DNA of 64,000 nt, taken from Nepenthes gracilis (taxonomy: Eukaryota > Streptophyta > Magnoliopsida > Caryophyllales > Nepenthaceae). Shown here piece after piece: positions 1 to 12,219 of the stretch. Below the pieces are notes generated by a model. That model was given only the letters and a program-made list of their open reading frames with translations, did not search any database and had not been told where the DNA came from. The position numbers and the translations under genes were made by a program. Each line of letters opens with the position of its first letter. Position 1 is the first letter of the stretch. The stretch lies in NCBI GenBank assembly GCA_033239525.1, contig BSYO01000002.1, positions 13,240,626 through 13,304,625 on the forward strand, given 5' to 3'.

Positions 1-739
1 CCGTCTAGCTACTTCATATGGTTCTACTCAATTTCGTTCTTCATAAGCCTCTCGTCATCTGAAAATTGGTAAGAGTGAGCTACAAAGCCCAACAAGATAC
101 TCACATGCAGAAAACATAAACATACATATAATCAGATCAAAGTAAGGATTTATATCATAACTTAAAACATATAAAATCACCATATAATTTCTTCTTTAGT
201 CCAGAATTTTCTTGTTCTTATTCTTATTATCTTGTCTTTAGAAGATTCATAAAAACCATTCGAAATTCTTATCATCTTTAGGGACCGGACGGGAGCGGAC
301 AATATCGAGGAAGGGTTGTGCGTTACCCCACAACTTAAAGCCGTATCCTCTCATTATGCTCCCCGAGGTGGGAGGTAATGCCTTTAAGCCGACATACGGG
401 ACCGTAGTCCAAAAGTCTTATGCCACCAAAAGTCTCCCCCCGTGGCCCAAGAGGCAGTCCTCGAGTGTCACTCAAATATCTTTCGTCCATCTTTAACAGC
501 AAGTTTAATGAAAACTCGGTTCTTAGTTCATGTCTTTTGATGGCCATCCGTCATAGTTCGAAAGTCGAAAATCGTAGAGTACCACTTGATGTCCGGATTA
601 CAAAGATTTTTCTTATTCTTATAGCTTTTATTCTTTAACTTCAACAATTAAAGTCTGTATAGCCTTTTAATTACTTAAAGTCGAAGATTCTTTGATCAAA
701 AGTCAAAGGTCTTTTTTCGTCAAAGTCGGAAATCTTTTT

Positions 740-1163
740 TTCTTAAAAAACCGGAGTGCTTTTCTAGTAAGGGCGGAGTTCTTCTTTTAAAAAGGGCGGA
801 GTTCTTTTTCTAAAAAGGCCGGAGTTCTTTTCTCAAAAAAACGAAGTTCTTTTTCTCAAAATATCAGAGTTCTTTTCTTAAAAGACGAAACTCTTTTTCT
901 TAAGAAGGCGGAGTTCTTTTCTCAAAAGGCCGGAGTTCTTTTCTAAAAAGTTGGAGCTCGTCTCTCAAGAAGGTGGAATTCTTTTCTCAAAAGCTGAAGC
1001 TCTTTTTCTCAAGAAGGCGGAGTTCTTTTCTCAAAAGATTGGAGTTCTTTTTTAAAAAGTCGGAGCTCTTTTCTCAAGAAGGCGGAGTTCTTTTCTCAAA
1101 AGGTCGGAGTTCTTTTCTAAAAAGTCGGAGCTCTTTTTAAGGAGGCAGAGTTCTTTTCTTTAA
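740..1163. repeat. Tandem array of about 30-45 bp CGGAGTTCTTTT-CTCAAAA units
   Basis: Around a dozen imperfect units of the form GGCGGAGTTCTTTTCTCAAA alternate with CCGGAGTTCTTTTCTAAAAA. Unit length varies, and the units degrade toward 720 and 1160. The CCGGAGT core recalls the 3' tails of the LINEs at 24.8-25.6 kb and 61.7-62.0 kb, but the spacing and flanks differ, so homology is not established. Confidence 0.75.
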
Positions 1164-1569
1164 TCATGCAATTATCAAAGTTCATATAAATCAACAAATA
1201 ATCATACTTCAAGCAGAATAAAATCGAACATCATGAATATCAGGGTTTCTTTTTCTAAAATACGATTAAGAACGATTCTTCCTTAAATCAAAGGAGCAGA
1301 CCAAATATCATACATACTGAAACATAAGTTCATAAAAATATCAGATATACTAGCGTTGTAAACATGCATAATTATGAACTTAAAATAGGGGTGAGTACTC
1401 TTGCCTGGATTTCTTTTACTTCGCCTTGAACTTTTGGTCTCTATTTACTAGAAAACTCTATTGCGTGCTTCTTTCTCACACCCTCTAGTTCTTATTTATA
1501 GGCCTTGGGTCTGGCAGATGTTGTTTGGGTTTGGCCACATTGGGGGGGAATATTTTGGAGTATGTTATT

Positions 1570-1705
1570 TATGGCTTTACATTCCCATAGAGTTTCTTTA
1601 TTAAATTTCTAGGTTATTTATAGTTCTACATTTCCAAAGAGTTTCCTTATTAATTTTCAGGTTATTTATGGTTTCTACATTTCCAAAGAGTTTCCTTATT
1701 AATTT
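1570..1705. repeat. Three tandem copies of a ~50-bp AT-rich unit
   Basis: The phrase TTTCCAAAGAGTTTCCTTATTAA plus a GGTTATTTATGG start recurs three times with few mismatches at about 1570, 1613 and 1664. It lies upstream (minus sense) of the TATA-like motif, where U3 repeats commonly sit. Confidence 0.7.
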
Positions 1706-1919
1706 CTGGTCAACTGACCTTGACCAGATTTATGTTTCTCATTTAAATATATTCCGGTCAACCAACTGGCGTTGACCGGATTACTTTCTTTTTTTCCGTC
1801 CTTCCTTCCATTTATGTTTTTCGATCAACATTTTACGTTGACTGGATCACGCTTTCCGGTCAACACTTGTTGACCGGATTATTATCATTAACTCGTTTTT
1901 CCAAGTAATTTTAACTTGA

Positions 1920-2767
1920 TATCAGGAATTTTCTATATTCTAGGATCTGGGCCATTACACCGATACTCAGGTCAACCAATAGCCTTCGAATTAAGAAAGT
2001 GAAAGTAAAGAATGTAAGAAAATGCAGATAGTGTTTGAGATGGGTGAGTGCTTTCACTGAGAGAAACTTTGTTGGCTTGTGAGGAGCGCTGGCTCTAAGC
2101 ACAATGTGCATTGGGAACATAGTGGCAAAGAGAGAGAGCATTTGTAGTTTAAAAGCGTGTAAACTTTTCTACAGAGAGCTTTTGTGGGCAAATAAGAGCG
2201 TGCCTTTGAATGAGGACTCTTTGGCCTTTTATAGACACCGTTGTAGGTGGCCTTCCTTACGCAAAAAGGCTTGATTCCCATACTCTGTTAGGCTCGTTGC
2301 CTTTCCTGATATGAAGCTTTTATGGCAGTAACAGTTGTTGCCTTTACTGCTTTCCTTCTACGTTTTGTAACAGTTAGGATTTACTACAGGCAGGAGGAGG
2401 ATTCTGGCACTTTCCTTCAGGGATGAGTGCTAAACCTACTGATGATCGTTACAATTGAGATTGCCTTGTGTGGAGAGCGCGAAATCAGGGGAAAGGACTG
2501 TTGCTGGTCATGGGCAGTCTAGTGGGCCCAATTGGGCATGGCCTATTTTAGGCCTGGTCTTCGAACAGTCAACTGGACCTATCGTTGGTCAACGGAAGCA
2601 TTGACCGTCTCAAGAGCAGGTCGTCCGTCCTATTATTTGGCTTCTTCTGTCTCACTTAACTTTTCGTCCAGTCAACGGCGTGCATTAACTGTCCAAGCAC
2701 AAATGGACTGTTGCGAATTTTGGTCGTTCTTCCTTCTTAGGCCAACCCATTACTAGCTTACCCATCA
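1920..2767 (-). repeat. 3' LTR of element 1
   Basis: Aligns with 9747-10699 over almost its whole length, for example the block from GCCTTCGAATTAAGAAAGTG onward. The minus-strand start is TGATGGGTAAGC (2767 downward). A minus TATA box, CTATAAAAGGCC, lies at 2234-2227. The U5 end is shorter than in the partner LTR. Confidence 0.88.
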
Positions 2768-2785
2768 GTAGCCCCTCGTGCTGGT
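2768..2785 (-). promoter_or_regulatory. Polypurine tract of element 1 (plus-strand priming)
   Basis: On the minus strand the bases next to the 3' LTR read GCACGAGGGGCTAC. The same GGGGCTA-type tract abuts the 3' LTR in elements 2, 3 and 4, which fixes the orientation of the element. Confidence 0.7.
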
Positions 2786-3900
2786 GGTCAAGGACTCTAG
2801 CCTCCAGCATGTTCAAGATGGGTTGTGAGTAATTGGGTTACCCGCTTGTTGTGACCTGGCGAAGGAACTTGCGGAGACTCTTGGTCTGCTGATCGTGTTG
2901 CATGTAGTTGCTAATTATCAAGATTTGGAGAATTGACCTGGAAGATCGTTGACCAGGTTCATTGACCACCTTGGCCAAAATTCGGAGGACTGGTGAACAA
3001 AGCGTTAACCAGATTTGTTGACCTTCAAAGCCAAAATCCAGAGAACCGCTGGAGAAGATGTTGACCGGATTCGTTAACCATCTAGGTTGAAATTTGGAGA
3101 ACAGTTGAAGGAAGTGTTGATTGGACTTGTCGACCGTCAGGCCAAAATCTGGAGAACTGGTGGGAGTTGGAATGACGTACCATCATGCCGCCGGACTGTT
3201 AGTCGAAAAGTTGGCCATGTGTCCGTAGGCAGTGAATTTGCGATACCAGTAATTAATGTGCTAGAGGATCTAATTTGACTACACCCATTCAGGAAGCGAC
3301 AGTGTCAACAATGATGTGCGCACGTTGACTAGACAGTTCACCTTCTCCGGTGTTCGTACTCCTTTAAGTAGTCGGTCCGTTACTTTTCAAACTTTCCACA
3401 CTTTCCTTTGACTTCTCTTCTGAAAATCTTCGAAGTGTTCTGCCACATTCCTTCTTACTTCCATTCCCATGGCTTCTCCTGGGGGCTCCGCTCCAGTGTA
3501 GATCTTGTACTCTTATTTTTAAAAATTGTTATAATTATGTACACACACAATAAAATCATCATTTTACTAATATTCTACGTCTTTGCCTTAGTAACTGTTT
3601 CTCAATTATTGCTGTTGCGTTGTTCGACCGTCATGGTGTGTTATATGCAAATTTGCCGTCTGCCTTTCTTAAGATGTTAGTGGCGCTCTTTGATGGACTT
3701 AAATTCTGGAGAAGACACCAAGGTGGATATTGATGTCAGGTCAAGCATGTTCTTTGCTCCTAATTTGAGTCTTGGTGGCGCTGCTCAAATGTGAACTTGG
3801 GCAGCCGGCTTTTGGACGGAGTGCTTTTGCTCATGTCGACCGCCATTGACTGACACACTATCTCCTTGCGTAGGAGGTAGTCACGTATGCTATTTGAGCC
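2768..3900 (-). other. 3' untranslated region of element 1 with TTGACC-rich repeats
   Basis: No protein is supported. At about 2925-3135 a unit of about 60-70 bp recurs, built on TTGACC, CCAAAATC/TTGGAGAA and a W-box-like TTGAC core. It matches in style the 12950-13510 block of element 2. The segment 3690-3900 matches element 2 at 14260-14400 and element 4 at 40880-41000 (CGGTCGA and GTCAGTCAACG motifs), which marks a shared 3' region. Nothing else is recognised between 3150 and 3690. Confidence 0.65.
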
Positions 3901-3904
3901 CTCT

Positions 3905-4205
3905 AAGATTTTGATCGCGAATGGGCTACTTGGATGACCAATGTTTAATTCGACCGTTAATAAGCCGCATGGATAATTAGGGTTTAGCTACGACCATTAA
4001 TAGGCCGTCTAGATGACTAGGGTTTAGTTACGACAGATTGTCAGCTACCTGAATGACTAGGATTTAGTTACGACCACTGGTGGGCCGCCTAGATGACTAA
4101 GGTTTGGTTATGATCGCTTATGGGCCACCTGAATGACTAGGGTTTAGTTACTAGCTGGTAAAAATTCGCCCGACTTAGGGGTAGTCTAGGTCGTACAACC
4201 CTACA
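3905..4205 (-). repeat. Decayed hairpin-repeat array and anchor hairpin of element 1
   Basis: About six units of about 40 bp carry inverted arms around an ATGA (minus TCAT) loop, such as CTAG-ATGA-CTAG and TTGG-ATGA-CCAA. Several arms now mismatch. The array ends at a GACTTAGGGGTAGTCTAGGTC sequence (about 4170-4195), the same anchor found in elements 2 and 4. It lies just downstream of pol in the element's sense. Confidence 0.75.
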
Positions 4206-4317
4206 AGTAGACACACATGCATATGAAAAAGAAATAGAATACAGTGCAAATAAGAAAGGAAAAAATATATCCTTTTATTGTTGATAAATAATATGTGCAA
4301 GCATATATATGGATGAC

Positions 4318-7300
4318 CTACTTGTGCCCTTATCGGAAGTAACGCTTAAAGTGGATTGCGTTCCACATCCGTGGAACCAACTTGCCATTCTAGGTTCGGA
4401 GTTTGTATACTCCATTCCGTAGAACGGCGGAGGCTATAAAAGGGCCTTCCCAATTCAGGGAAAGCTTATTTCGATTGACGGTCTTACCTGTAGCCTCGAT
4501 GCTTCGCAAAACCATGTCACCAACTTTGAAGTTCCGCACTTTTACCTTCTTATTGTAATAGCGTGTGACTCATTGTTGGTAGGCTGCTATCCGCAGCCTA
4601 GCAGGGTTGCGTGTTTCCTCTAATAAGTCTAGGTGTTCTCGGATTTTTTGGGAGTTACCTTGTAGATTGAAGGACTCAACCCTAAGTCTTGGAAGCCCAA
4701 TTTCAACCAGAATTGTTGTTTCAATCCCGTAGCAGAGATTGAAGGGAGTCTCATGAGTCAGTTCCTTTGGAGTCATCCGATAAGACCGCAGGACGGAGGG
4801 TAGTTCGTCGACCCGGAGCCCCCTGCATCCTCCAACTTGGTCTTCAGACCATAGAGTGGCGTGCGGTTTGTAACCTCCACCTGCCCATTGGCTTGTGGGT
4901 ACGCTACCGAAGGGTGGACTAATCTAATGTCTAGACTGATACAATACTTGGTGCACGTTTTTCAGAGAATTGGGTTCCGTTGTCAATCACTATGACCTCG
5001 GGAATGCCAAATCAGCTGACTATGCTCTGGTGGACGAATTCTAAAGCGTTATACTCTATAATCTTGGCTAGCGGGGCGGATTTGACATACTTAGTGAAGT
5101 AGTCGATGCCAGTGATGATGAATTTCCTTTGCCCAGTTGCAGTGGAAAATAGGCCGAGAATATCGAACCCCCATTGCGCGAAAGACTAAGGAGCTTGAAG
5201 AGTCATCAACTCAGTAGGTGGTTGAAGGTGAAATTACTGTGAAGTTGGTAATTTTAACACTTTTTCACAAAGTTGAGGGTGTCTTTCTTTATTGTCGGTC
5301 AGTAATATCCCTAGTACATGATTTTGAATGGTAGGTTTTACCGCCGATGTGTGACTCGCATATCCTAAGGAGAACTTCGCTCAAGGCGAAGTCTGCCTCC
5401 TCAGGAGTTAAGCACCGGAGGTACGGAGTTGAGTAGATATAGCGATATAGCCGTCCATCGACTATGGTGTACCAACCAGCCATCTTCTTGATCCGCTTGG
5501 CTTCGCCCACGTTATCTGGCAGTGCTCCATCCGTCAGATAACTCTAGTAAGGCGTCATCCAACTCTCCGCGTTGGAGATTTACATGGCTTCCGATTCCTC
5601 AGTGCTGGGAGTGCTCAGAACTTCACGCATGTCCCTCAAATGTTGCTCTGGGTTATGGCAGCTACTACCATGGCAAGTTGGTTGGCCTTTCAGTTCTCAA
5701 TTTGGGGAACGTGGACGGGAGTCACCTTGTTAAATCTCTGGCTGGCTTCCTTCACCTTAGCCAAGTATTTGGCCAAGTGAGGATTGCATGCCTCAAAGCT
5801 CCCGCTAACAAGGTTGACGACCAGCTTAGAGCCACTGTAGCCGGTCAGTCGTCTGATTGAGTACTCTTTAAGTAGTCTTAACTAAACCAGTAGGGTTTCG
5901 TACTCGATAACGTTGTTGATAGCCGAAAAGTAGAATCTAAGGAAGCATTTCACCTCAAACACATTAGTGGTCCTTAGGACCACTCTGGCTCTACTGCCTG
6001 AATCTGTAGACGATTCGTCTACGTTGAGGACCCACTCCAGCTCTTCCCTGTGCCGTTCTATGTCCTTAGGGGGCTGTTCATCTACAATTGATGTCGTGGT
6101 CTCAACGATGAAGTTAGCCAGATCCTGCCCTTTGATGGCTGGTTTGGGCCGAAATTTAATGTCGAACTCTTCCAATTCGATAGCCCATTTTACCAGTCGT
6201 CTAGAAACGTTGAGATTCTATAGAATACTCTTTAGAGGCTGGTTGGTCAGAATAACTATGAGGATAGAGTTGAGAGCCATCTCCGATACTGCCAGGTAGA
6301 GGTACAGCTCCTCTTTGTCCTTAGGTGACGTCAGCAATGGTGGACTGGCTAGGTACTACTTCAATTTATAGAAGGCTACCTGGTATTCTACAGTCCACTA
6401 GAATATGTTTGCTTTCGTCCCCCTCAGAGCCTTGAAAAAAGGCTAGTATTTGTCCCCTAACTTGGCCAAGAAGCGGGACAAGGCTTCCAGTCGTCCGATT
6501 AGCCTTTGGACATCTTTGACACTCCGCGGCAGGGTCATATTCGTGAGGACCTTAATCTTCTTCAGGTTTACCTCGATCCCTCATTGAGAGATGATAAAGC
6601 CCAAGAACGTCCCTGAGGATACTCCAAAGATGCACTTAGAAGGATTCAGCTTCATCTGATGGGCACAAAGCATCTCAAAGGACTCAGCCAGATCGCGAAT
6701 ATAGTCATTCGTGGTCTTACTCTTGACGAGCATATCATCGACGTACACCTCCATATTGCGGCCGATTTACATCTCGAACATCTTGTTCACGAGCCGCTGG
6801 TAAGTGGCACTCGCATTATTTAGACCAAAGGGCATCACCTTATAGCAATAGATACTTTAGTTTGTCATAAACGAGGTGTGCTCCTCATCCTCTGGGCTCA
6901 TCCGGTCTAGTTGTAACTCGAGCATGTGTACATAAAACTCAGCAGCTCGTGTCTGGATGTTGAGTCCACCAACAGGTTGATCCTGGGTAAAGGGAAGCCG
7001 TCCTTTGGGCAGACTTTGTTAATGTCAATGAAATTGACGCATATTCACCATTTGCGATTGCTTTTCTGTACTAGGATGATGTTAGAAAGCCAGTCTGAGT
7101 ACTGGACTGCTCTGACAAAGTCGGCGTCCAACATCTTCTTTACCTCCTTTCAGATGGAGATTAGCTTTTCCACGGAGTGGCTCAATCGCTTCTGCATGAT
7201 AGGCTTGCGATCGGGATCGAGGCCCAACTTGTGGACCATTATTTTGGCCAAAAGACCAGGCATGTTAGCGAGGTTCCATACGAAGATGTCAGCATTCTGT

Positions 7301-7800
7301 CGTAAGAACCCGATCAGCTCGTCGCTCAGTATCCCAACGAGAGAGCTTCTGATCTACACACACTTCTCCGAGTCCTTGGGATTCAGTGAGATTAGATCGG
7401 TAGCCTCACTAGACTGTGCTTGCTAAAGAGTTGCTTTGTCTTGATGGTCAAGTTCTCCTGCTGTCTTGTGTTGCCACTTGATGCGATCTGGGACATGTAA
7501 TATGTCCGCCCAGTGATTTGGTCATCCAACACTTCGCCTATACTATAGGCTGTCAAAAACTTTATTTTGAGGTGTGGTATTGAAGTGACTACTCCAAATG
7601 CTATTAGGCACAGGCAGCCTAATATTACGTTGTATATAGAAGGCAGGTCGATGACCAAGAAGGTAAGTGTATGACTCGTCGTTTTTGGGTACGTGTCCAT
7701 GGTGACCTCCAGCTGATTGTTCATTGGATGGCCATTGGTTCATTGTCAATGCCGTAGAGTGGGCTTTTGACAGGTTTCAACTGACTCTTCTTTAAATCAA
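4318..7800 (-). pseudogene. pol: pol of element 1: protease, RT, dual RNase H, integrase (broken)
   Basis: Read leftward. The protease region (about 7800-7390) keeps the conserved block ending in LTFLVIDLPSIYN and IPHLKIKF. RT (about 7350-6400) includes the catalytic YVDD codons at 6745-6734. A gypsy-type RNase H and a second RNase H follow (6300-5882); the latter shows FDIEFRPKPAIKGQDLANF and a LNVDESSTDSGSRA-like start. The integrase side runs from a HHCC-region remnant (5510-5289) to a C-terminal end at about 4344, matching TWNA..HFKRYF. Many stops and frameshifts separate these pieces, so it cannot be translated as one protein. Family assignment to Tat rests on the two RNase H domains and on similarity to element 4. 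Confidence 0.85.
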
Positions 7801-7995
7801 ATTTAAAAAAAATGCATCGAGGTAAAGCAAATCACGGGAACTTCAATTATCAATGAAAACTCGTTTCAATTGGTAGTCGATGCTACCATTTAAAATGAAT
7901 GCAGATACAACAAGGGGGGATGCATGGGGGGAGATTACATGGCTCATGTCATTATTACTAAAGCTAATGACAATATCTTCTATGTGTTGCTTCTT

Positions 7996-9660
7996 CTACT
8001 CAGTTTGTTGCTCATTGTGATCCACCGTGGTCTTCGCCGGGCGGGGTGTGATTAAGTTGATGACTTTGACTGCGATCCAATTTTGTGGGGGGGGGGGAAG
8101 GCTCTGGTCCTTCCCTACCTGTGGCGCCAGAGCTCTGTCCTGGGTTGTTAACGAATCTAGTGAGGTGGCCCCTCCGGATAAACTCCTTGATCTCCCACTG
8201 AAGTGTCTTGTTGTCTTCCGTGGAGTATCCAGGAGATTGATGAAAATTACAGTACTTGGCCAAATTTTCTCTCTCCGCTTTCTTAAGTAGTTTTGGCTAC
8301 TTAAGGAACTTCTTCCCATGGATCTATATGAGGACATTGAAGCATGTATCGGTCAAGGGTGTCAGGTTGATAGGCCCATAATCCCTCCGTTTCGATGCTC
8401 CGGTCCTGTGTTGCTTTCAGTAGGAGTGATTGCCACTGCCATGCTTCCTTTTCTCCACAGTTAAGAAAGAGCGAGGTTGTTCGGTCCTCTCAGGACGCTT
8501 AGCCTCATTGGCCTCTTCTGCTGATGTGTAGGCCTTGATGATAAATTCTACCTACCGAAAAGTTTACAGATTCTTATATGCTAGGTGCCTAAAGAAGTCC
8601 CCATGCATTAAGGCAGAGATAAAATTGTCAAGTTTCATCTCTTCTATGAGCCTGAGGATTCTTCTCGCCTCCGCCACGAAGTGGTCTAGGAACTTTCGCG
8701 GATTCTCTCATTATTTCTGCTTGATATGAGAGAGATGTCAATACTACTTCTCTTCTCGGCAATTGGAGGTATATTGCGCCAAGAAGAGGTCAGAGATCTC
8801 TCAGAAGCTTCGGATTGAAGCTGATGGGAGATGATAGAACCAGATGCGGGCGTCTCCCTTCAGCGTAAAAGGGAAGCAGCAGCACATAGTTGCGTCCTCT
8901 AATCCTTGTAGACTCAGATGTGTGCGAAAATGATTGAGGTGATCCATTGGATTAGCGCTCCCATAGTAAGAGTGAAAAGTTGGCATCTTAAACTTAGTCG
9001 ATATGGGATGGTTCAAGATCTGTGCCGTGAAGGGAGATCTGTCCAGATCCATGGTGGGTTTGTCATCTTTGAGCATGTGTTTCAGGATCTTCTCCACCCT
9101 CGAATTTGTGGGGATGGCGTCACCATTTCTTTTGGAGTTGAGGTAGGTTCCCAACTCCATCCTTTCTCTGACGTGACGAGTAGTCGGCCGACTAATGCCA
9201 TCAGCGGATCTAACGATCCTAGAGGCTCCCTCCTGAGCCTGAGGGGAGGTGTCCGCTCATGAATATCGAGGATTCCTTCATTCTGGACTCTCCTCCGGAG
9301 TCCTGCTGCCCAAACGTTCTTCGAGCCTTAAACGGCTCTGGACATGTGAGGCTTCTGGAGCCTGAGTGTTTCCCGACCTCCTAGCATTCTTGGAGGGTTT
9401 CTTTTTCTTCTGTCCTCCCCTCCTGAAGGCTAGGCAGGGACTGTTATGGGTGAAGCCCCCTGTCACGCATTTTCCTGCCAGGAACAGAGCATTTGGAGCA
9501 TTCTGTTCATGTTACTTATATTCTTTGCTAGATTCTGGAAGAATGGTGCTAGCACACCGTTGACCACCCTGTTGACCTGATTACCAGCAACGTGGCCCTG
9601 GTCAGGTGAGATCACGTATTTGGCAAGCTCGCTAGCTTGTACCATTATGTTCACCATTTT
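7996..9660 (-). pseudogene. gag: gag of element 1 (broken)
   Basis: The minus strand shows a start-like MVNIMVQASE at about 9657. A retrotransposon gag domain follows at 9160-8801, with LDRSPFTAQIL, HFRTHLSLQGLEDA and LKGDARIWFYHLP. Downstream is a decayed zinc-knuckle region (YCNFHQSPGYSTED, about 8255-8215) where the expected GH is GY and the last cysteine is lost. Several frameshifts separate the segments. The protein would form the virus-like particle; this copy is not functional. It matches the element 4 gag segment by segment. Confidence 0.85.
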
Positions 9661-9727
9661 GGCTGCTGGAAAGTAATGTTGAGAGAGTGAAATTGTGTGA
9701 GAGAAAAGTGGTTGGCCTTTTGTAAGC

Positions 9728-9745
9728 TTTCCACAGATGATGTCA
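9728..9745 (-). promoter_or_regulatory. Degenerate primer-binding site of element 1
   Basis: The plus strand reads TTTCCACAGATGATGTCA next to the 5' LTR. Compared with TTTCCCACAGACGGCGCCA in element 2, it differs mainly by C-to-T or G-to-A changes at CpG sites and one lost C. The position directly inside the LTR fits minus-strand priming by a tRNA 3' end. Confidence 0.75.
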
Positions 9746-9746
9746 A

Positions 9747-10699
9747 TGATGCATCATGGATCAAAGTTTTGAATAGATTCGGGTCAAGTCGGTTGCCTGA
9801 GTTCGGCTCCGTCTATTAGATCTGGATCCTATACACCACAACTACGAGTAAGAGGTCAGGTGACGATGAGAGGTTGTCCCACCGTAAATACTCCGACGCT
9901 CAAGTATGCAAACAGCCTTCGAATTAAGAAAGTGAAAGTAAAGAATGTAAGGAAATACAGAGAGTATTTGAAATGGGTAAGTACTCTCGTTGAGAGAAGC
10001 ATTGTTGGCTCGTAAGCAGCGCTGGCTCTAAGCACTATTTTTGCTAGGAACATAGTGACAAAGAGAGAGAGTGTTTGTAATTTGAAAGTGTGTGAGATTT
10101 TCTGCAGAGAGCTTTTGTGAGCAAATAAGAGTGTGGCTTGGAGTGAGGACTCCATGGCCTTTTATAGTCGCTGTTCTGGGCGGCCTTCGTTGTCAGAAAA
10201 GGCTTGATTCCCGTACTCTATTGGGCTCGTTGCCTTTCCTAGCGTGGAGCTTTTATAGCAGTAACGGTCGTTGCCTTGATTGCTTTCTTTTTTCGTTTTG
10301 TAACCGTTAGGGTTTACTACAAATAGGAGGAGGATTCTTACACTTTTTTTCAGGGATGCACGCTGAATTTATTAATGACCATTGCAATTGAGATTGCCTT
10401 CTGTGGAGAGCGCGAAATGAGGGGAAAGGACCGTTGTTGGTCGTAAATGGTCAAGTGGGCCTAATTGGGCTTGACCCATTTGAGGCCTGGTCTTCAAATG
10501 GTCAACTGGACCTGCCGTCGATCAATGAAAGTATTGACCGTCTCAAGAGCAGGTCGTCCATTCTACTCTTGGGCTTCTTCTGGCTCACTTAGTATTTCGT
10601 CCGGTTAACGGTGGGCGTTGACTATCTAGACGCAAATGGACTGTGATGAATCTGGGCCGTACTCTTTTTGGGGTTAGCTCATTACTAACGTACCTATCA
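9747..10699 (-). repeat. 5' LTR of element 1
   Basis: Pairs with 1920-2767. The plus strand begins TGATGCATC and ends ACCTATCA, so the minus strand starts TGATAGGT, as in element 3. A minus TATA box, CTATAAAAGGCC, lies at 10167-10160. Confidence 0.88.
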
Positions 10700-10704
10700 C
10701 TTGA

Positions 10705-11510
10705 AAATGCATTATAATTGAAATAGAGTTGTAAAATTAAAAAAAATATTATACTAAATTAAATAAAATAATTAAGTTACCATCATTCTAAAATGACATG
10801 TTATTTGGTTAAAAGGGAAGGGCAGAAAGGTAATTTAAGAAATGACAGCTCATGCCCGTATGGTTGGAAATTATTAAGCCACGGCCAACAACTCCAAAGT
10901 ATTAAAATATATTTAAAATATTAAAATATTAAAATATCACTACATATTCCACCGTACATAATGTATCTATAGCTCCTATGATATTAAACCACAGGCTGTT
11001 CGTCAGCTTTTGTACCATATCGACAAGTCACATTTATGAAAAACGTAACTTCAATTGTTCAGTATTATCTCACTTTATTTTTAATTTATTACTTAAACAT
11101 TAATAATACGATACCCATAAATGAGGCCAAAAGTTTATGTATTATTGAGACAAAAATAAAAAAAATATATATATTATTAATTTTTTATTACCCCCAAATC
11201 CGAAACATTGATTTATTGTATATTGTAATGCAGAGTGATTATAAGTAGTAAAATACTTTAGTCAATATTTAATTTTTAATAATTGGTCATGATGTATGGC
11301 AACTCATATCAAAGAATGCATATCTTATTTGACTGTAAGTAGTATTGTATTTATTGCTTCGCTTTATTGTCTCGTTCAACTCTATGTTTGCAAAAAAAAT
11401 CGTCAAGACAAATGGGCACCCAGCTCTCTTTCACGAGGGTCCATAATAGTGGCAATGTATCGTATTGTTAATAATTTTTTTTGATATTTTAGATTTTTTC
11501 TTGTAAAATT
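10705..11510. other. AT-rich spacer
   Basis: Very AT-rich sequence between elements 1 and 2, with no supportable gene. Short plus-strand ORFs (11036-11248, 11296-11484) have low-complexity composition and no recognisable domain. It may be older degraded repeat or unique intergenic DNA. Confidence 0.6.
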
Positions 11511-11789
11511 TACTTTGTTGCGTTCCGGGTTCGCGGTTGCCGTACGGATTAGGTAGCCTTCGGATTCCCTAGCACGCGGTGGCGTCAAGGGAAGAGTCCG
11601 GTCTCCGTCTCTATGAACCTGGACCTGCACAACACAAACAACAAATAAGAGGTCAGAGGCCGACGGGGGGTTGTCCTCGGCCGACACTCCGACGCTCAAG
11701 TCAAATATCTTCCGCAATAAACGGAGGAATGCATGCGTAAGATGCGAGAATGAGGGGAGTGTGAGAGGGATGTGATTGGGGCCTGAGCT

Positions 11790-12110
11790 CTATGGATGCG
11801 CCCGGCAGAGGGGCGTCTTACCTGTACGCCCGCGGAGAGCAACTTGGAGTGCGCCTGGCAAAAGGGCGGCTTATAGGTGCGCCTGCAGAGGGGAAGCTTG
11901 GAGGTGCGCCCAGAGGGTCGGCTTAGAGGTGCGCCCGGCGGAGGGGCGGCTTATAGGTGCGCCCGCGGAGGGCGGCTTGGAGTGCGCCCGCGGAGAGCGG
12001 CTTGGAGTGTGCCCGATAAAGGGGCGGCTTACAGGTGCACCCTTGGAGGGCGGCTTGGAAGTGCGCCCACAGAGAGGCGGCTTAGAGGTGTGCCCGCGGA
12101 GGGCGACTTT
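11790..12110. repeat. LTR tandem array 1: ~25-30 bp GGCGGCTTATAGGTGCGCCC units
   Basis: About ten to twelve imperfect GC-rich units alternate TAGAGGTGCGCCC, TATAGGTGCGCCC and TTGGAGTGCGCCC. The matching array is at about 16400-16720 in the other LTR. It falls on the U5/R side of the TATA box. Long ORFs through it are repeat translations, not genes. Confidence 0.85.
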
Positions 12111-12219
12111 AAGGAGAAGGACAAATGGTACTAGTGAGTAAGCATTCTTGTTACCTGACTAGAGGGTCAACTCTTGGACTGCGAGCTCTTGGCTATGGGA
12201 TAGAGGGATCGTGACTCCA

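Larger units (their letters stand above)
1..1914 (-). mobile_element. LTR-like fragment, minus orientation, truncated by window edge and by element 1
   Basis: No coding potential is visible. Read on the minus strand, a TATA-like CTATAAATAAG lies at 1503-1493, in the style of a retrotransposon LTR promoter. Upstream of it (higher coordinates) are about three 50-bp tandem copies (1570-1705) and several TTGACC/GGTCAA inverted pairs (1706-1886). Downstream is a CGGAGTTCTTTT tandem array (about 740-1163) and a moderately GC-rich block (270-500). The layout suggests an LTR in minus orientation, but no partner LTR, primer site or TSD is in the window. Assignment to an LTR is inference. Tat element 1 inserted at 1915. 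Confidence 0.4.
1915..10704 (-). mobile_element. Tat-lineage Ty3/gypsy retrotransposon, element 1 (with TSD)
   Basis: A complete but decayed element on the minus strand. CTTGA at 1915-1919 and 10700-10704 is the target-site duplication. Two related LTRs (1920-2767 and 9747-10699) bound an internal region. From right to left that region holds a degenerate primer site, gag, protease, reverse transcriptase, two RNase H domains, integrase, a hairpin-repeat block and a purine tract. Frames are broken throughout. The left LTR has lost about 100 bp of its U5 end and starts TA instead of TG. I see no antisense gene between the 3' LTR and the hairpin block, unlike in elements 3 and 4. Confidence 0.88.

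Noticed and set aside
11776..12141. Plus ORFs rich in RPRR/GAP repeats (also 16379-16645)
   Set aside because: Translation of the GGTGCGCCC LTR array; no promoter in that orientation and no known domain.
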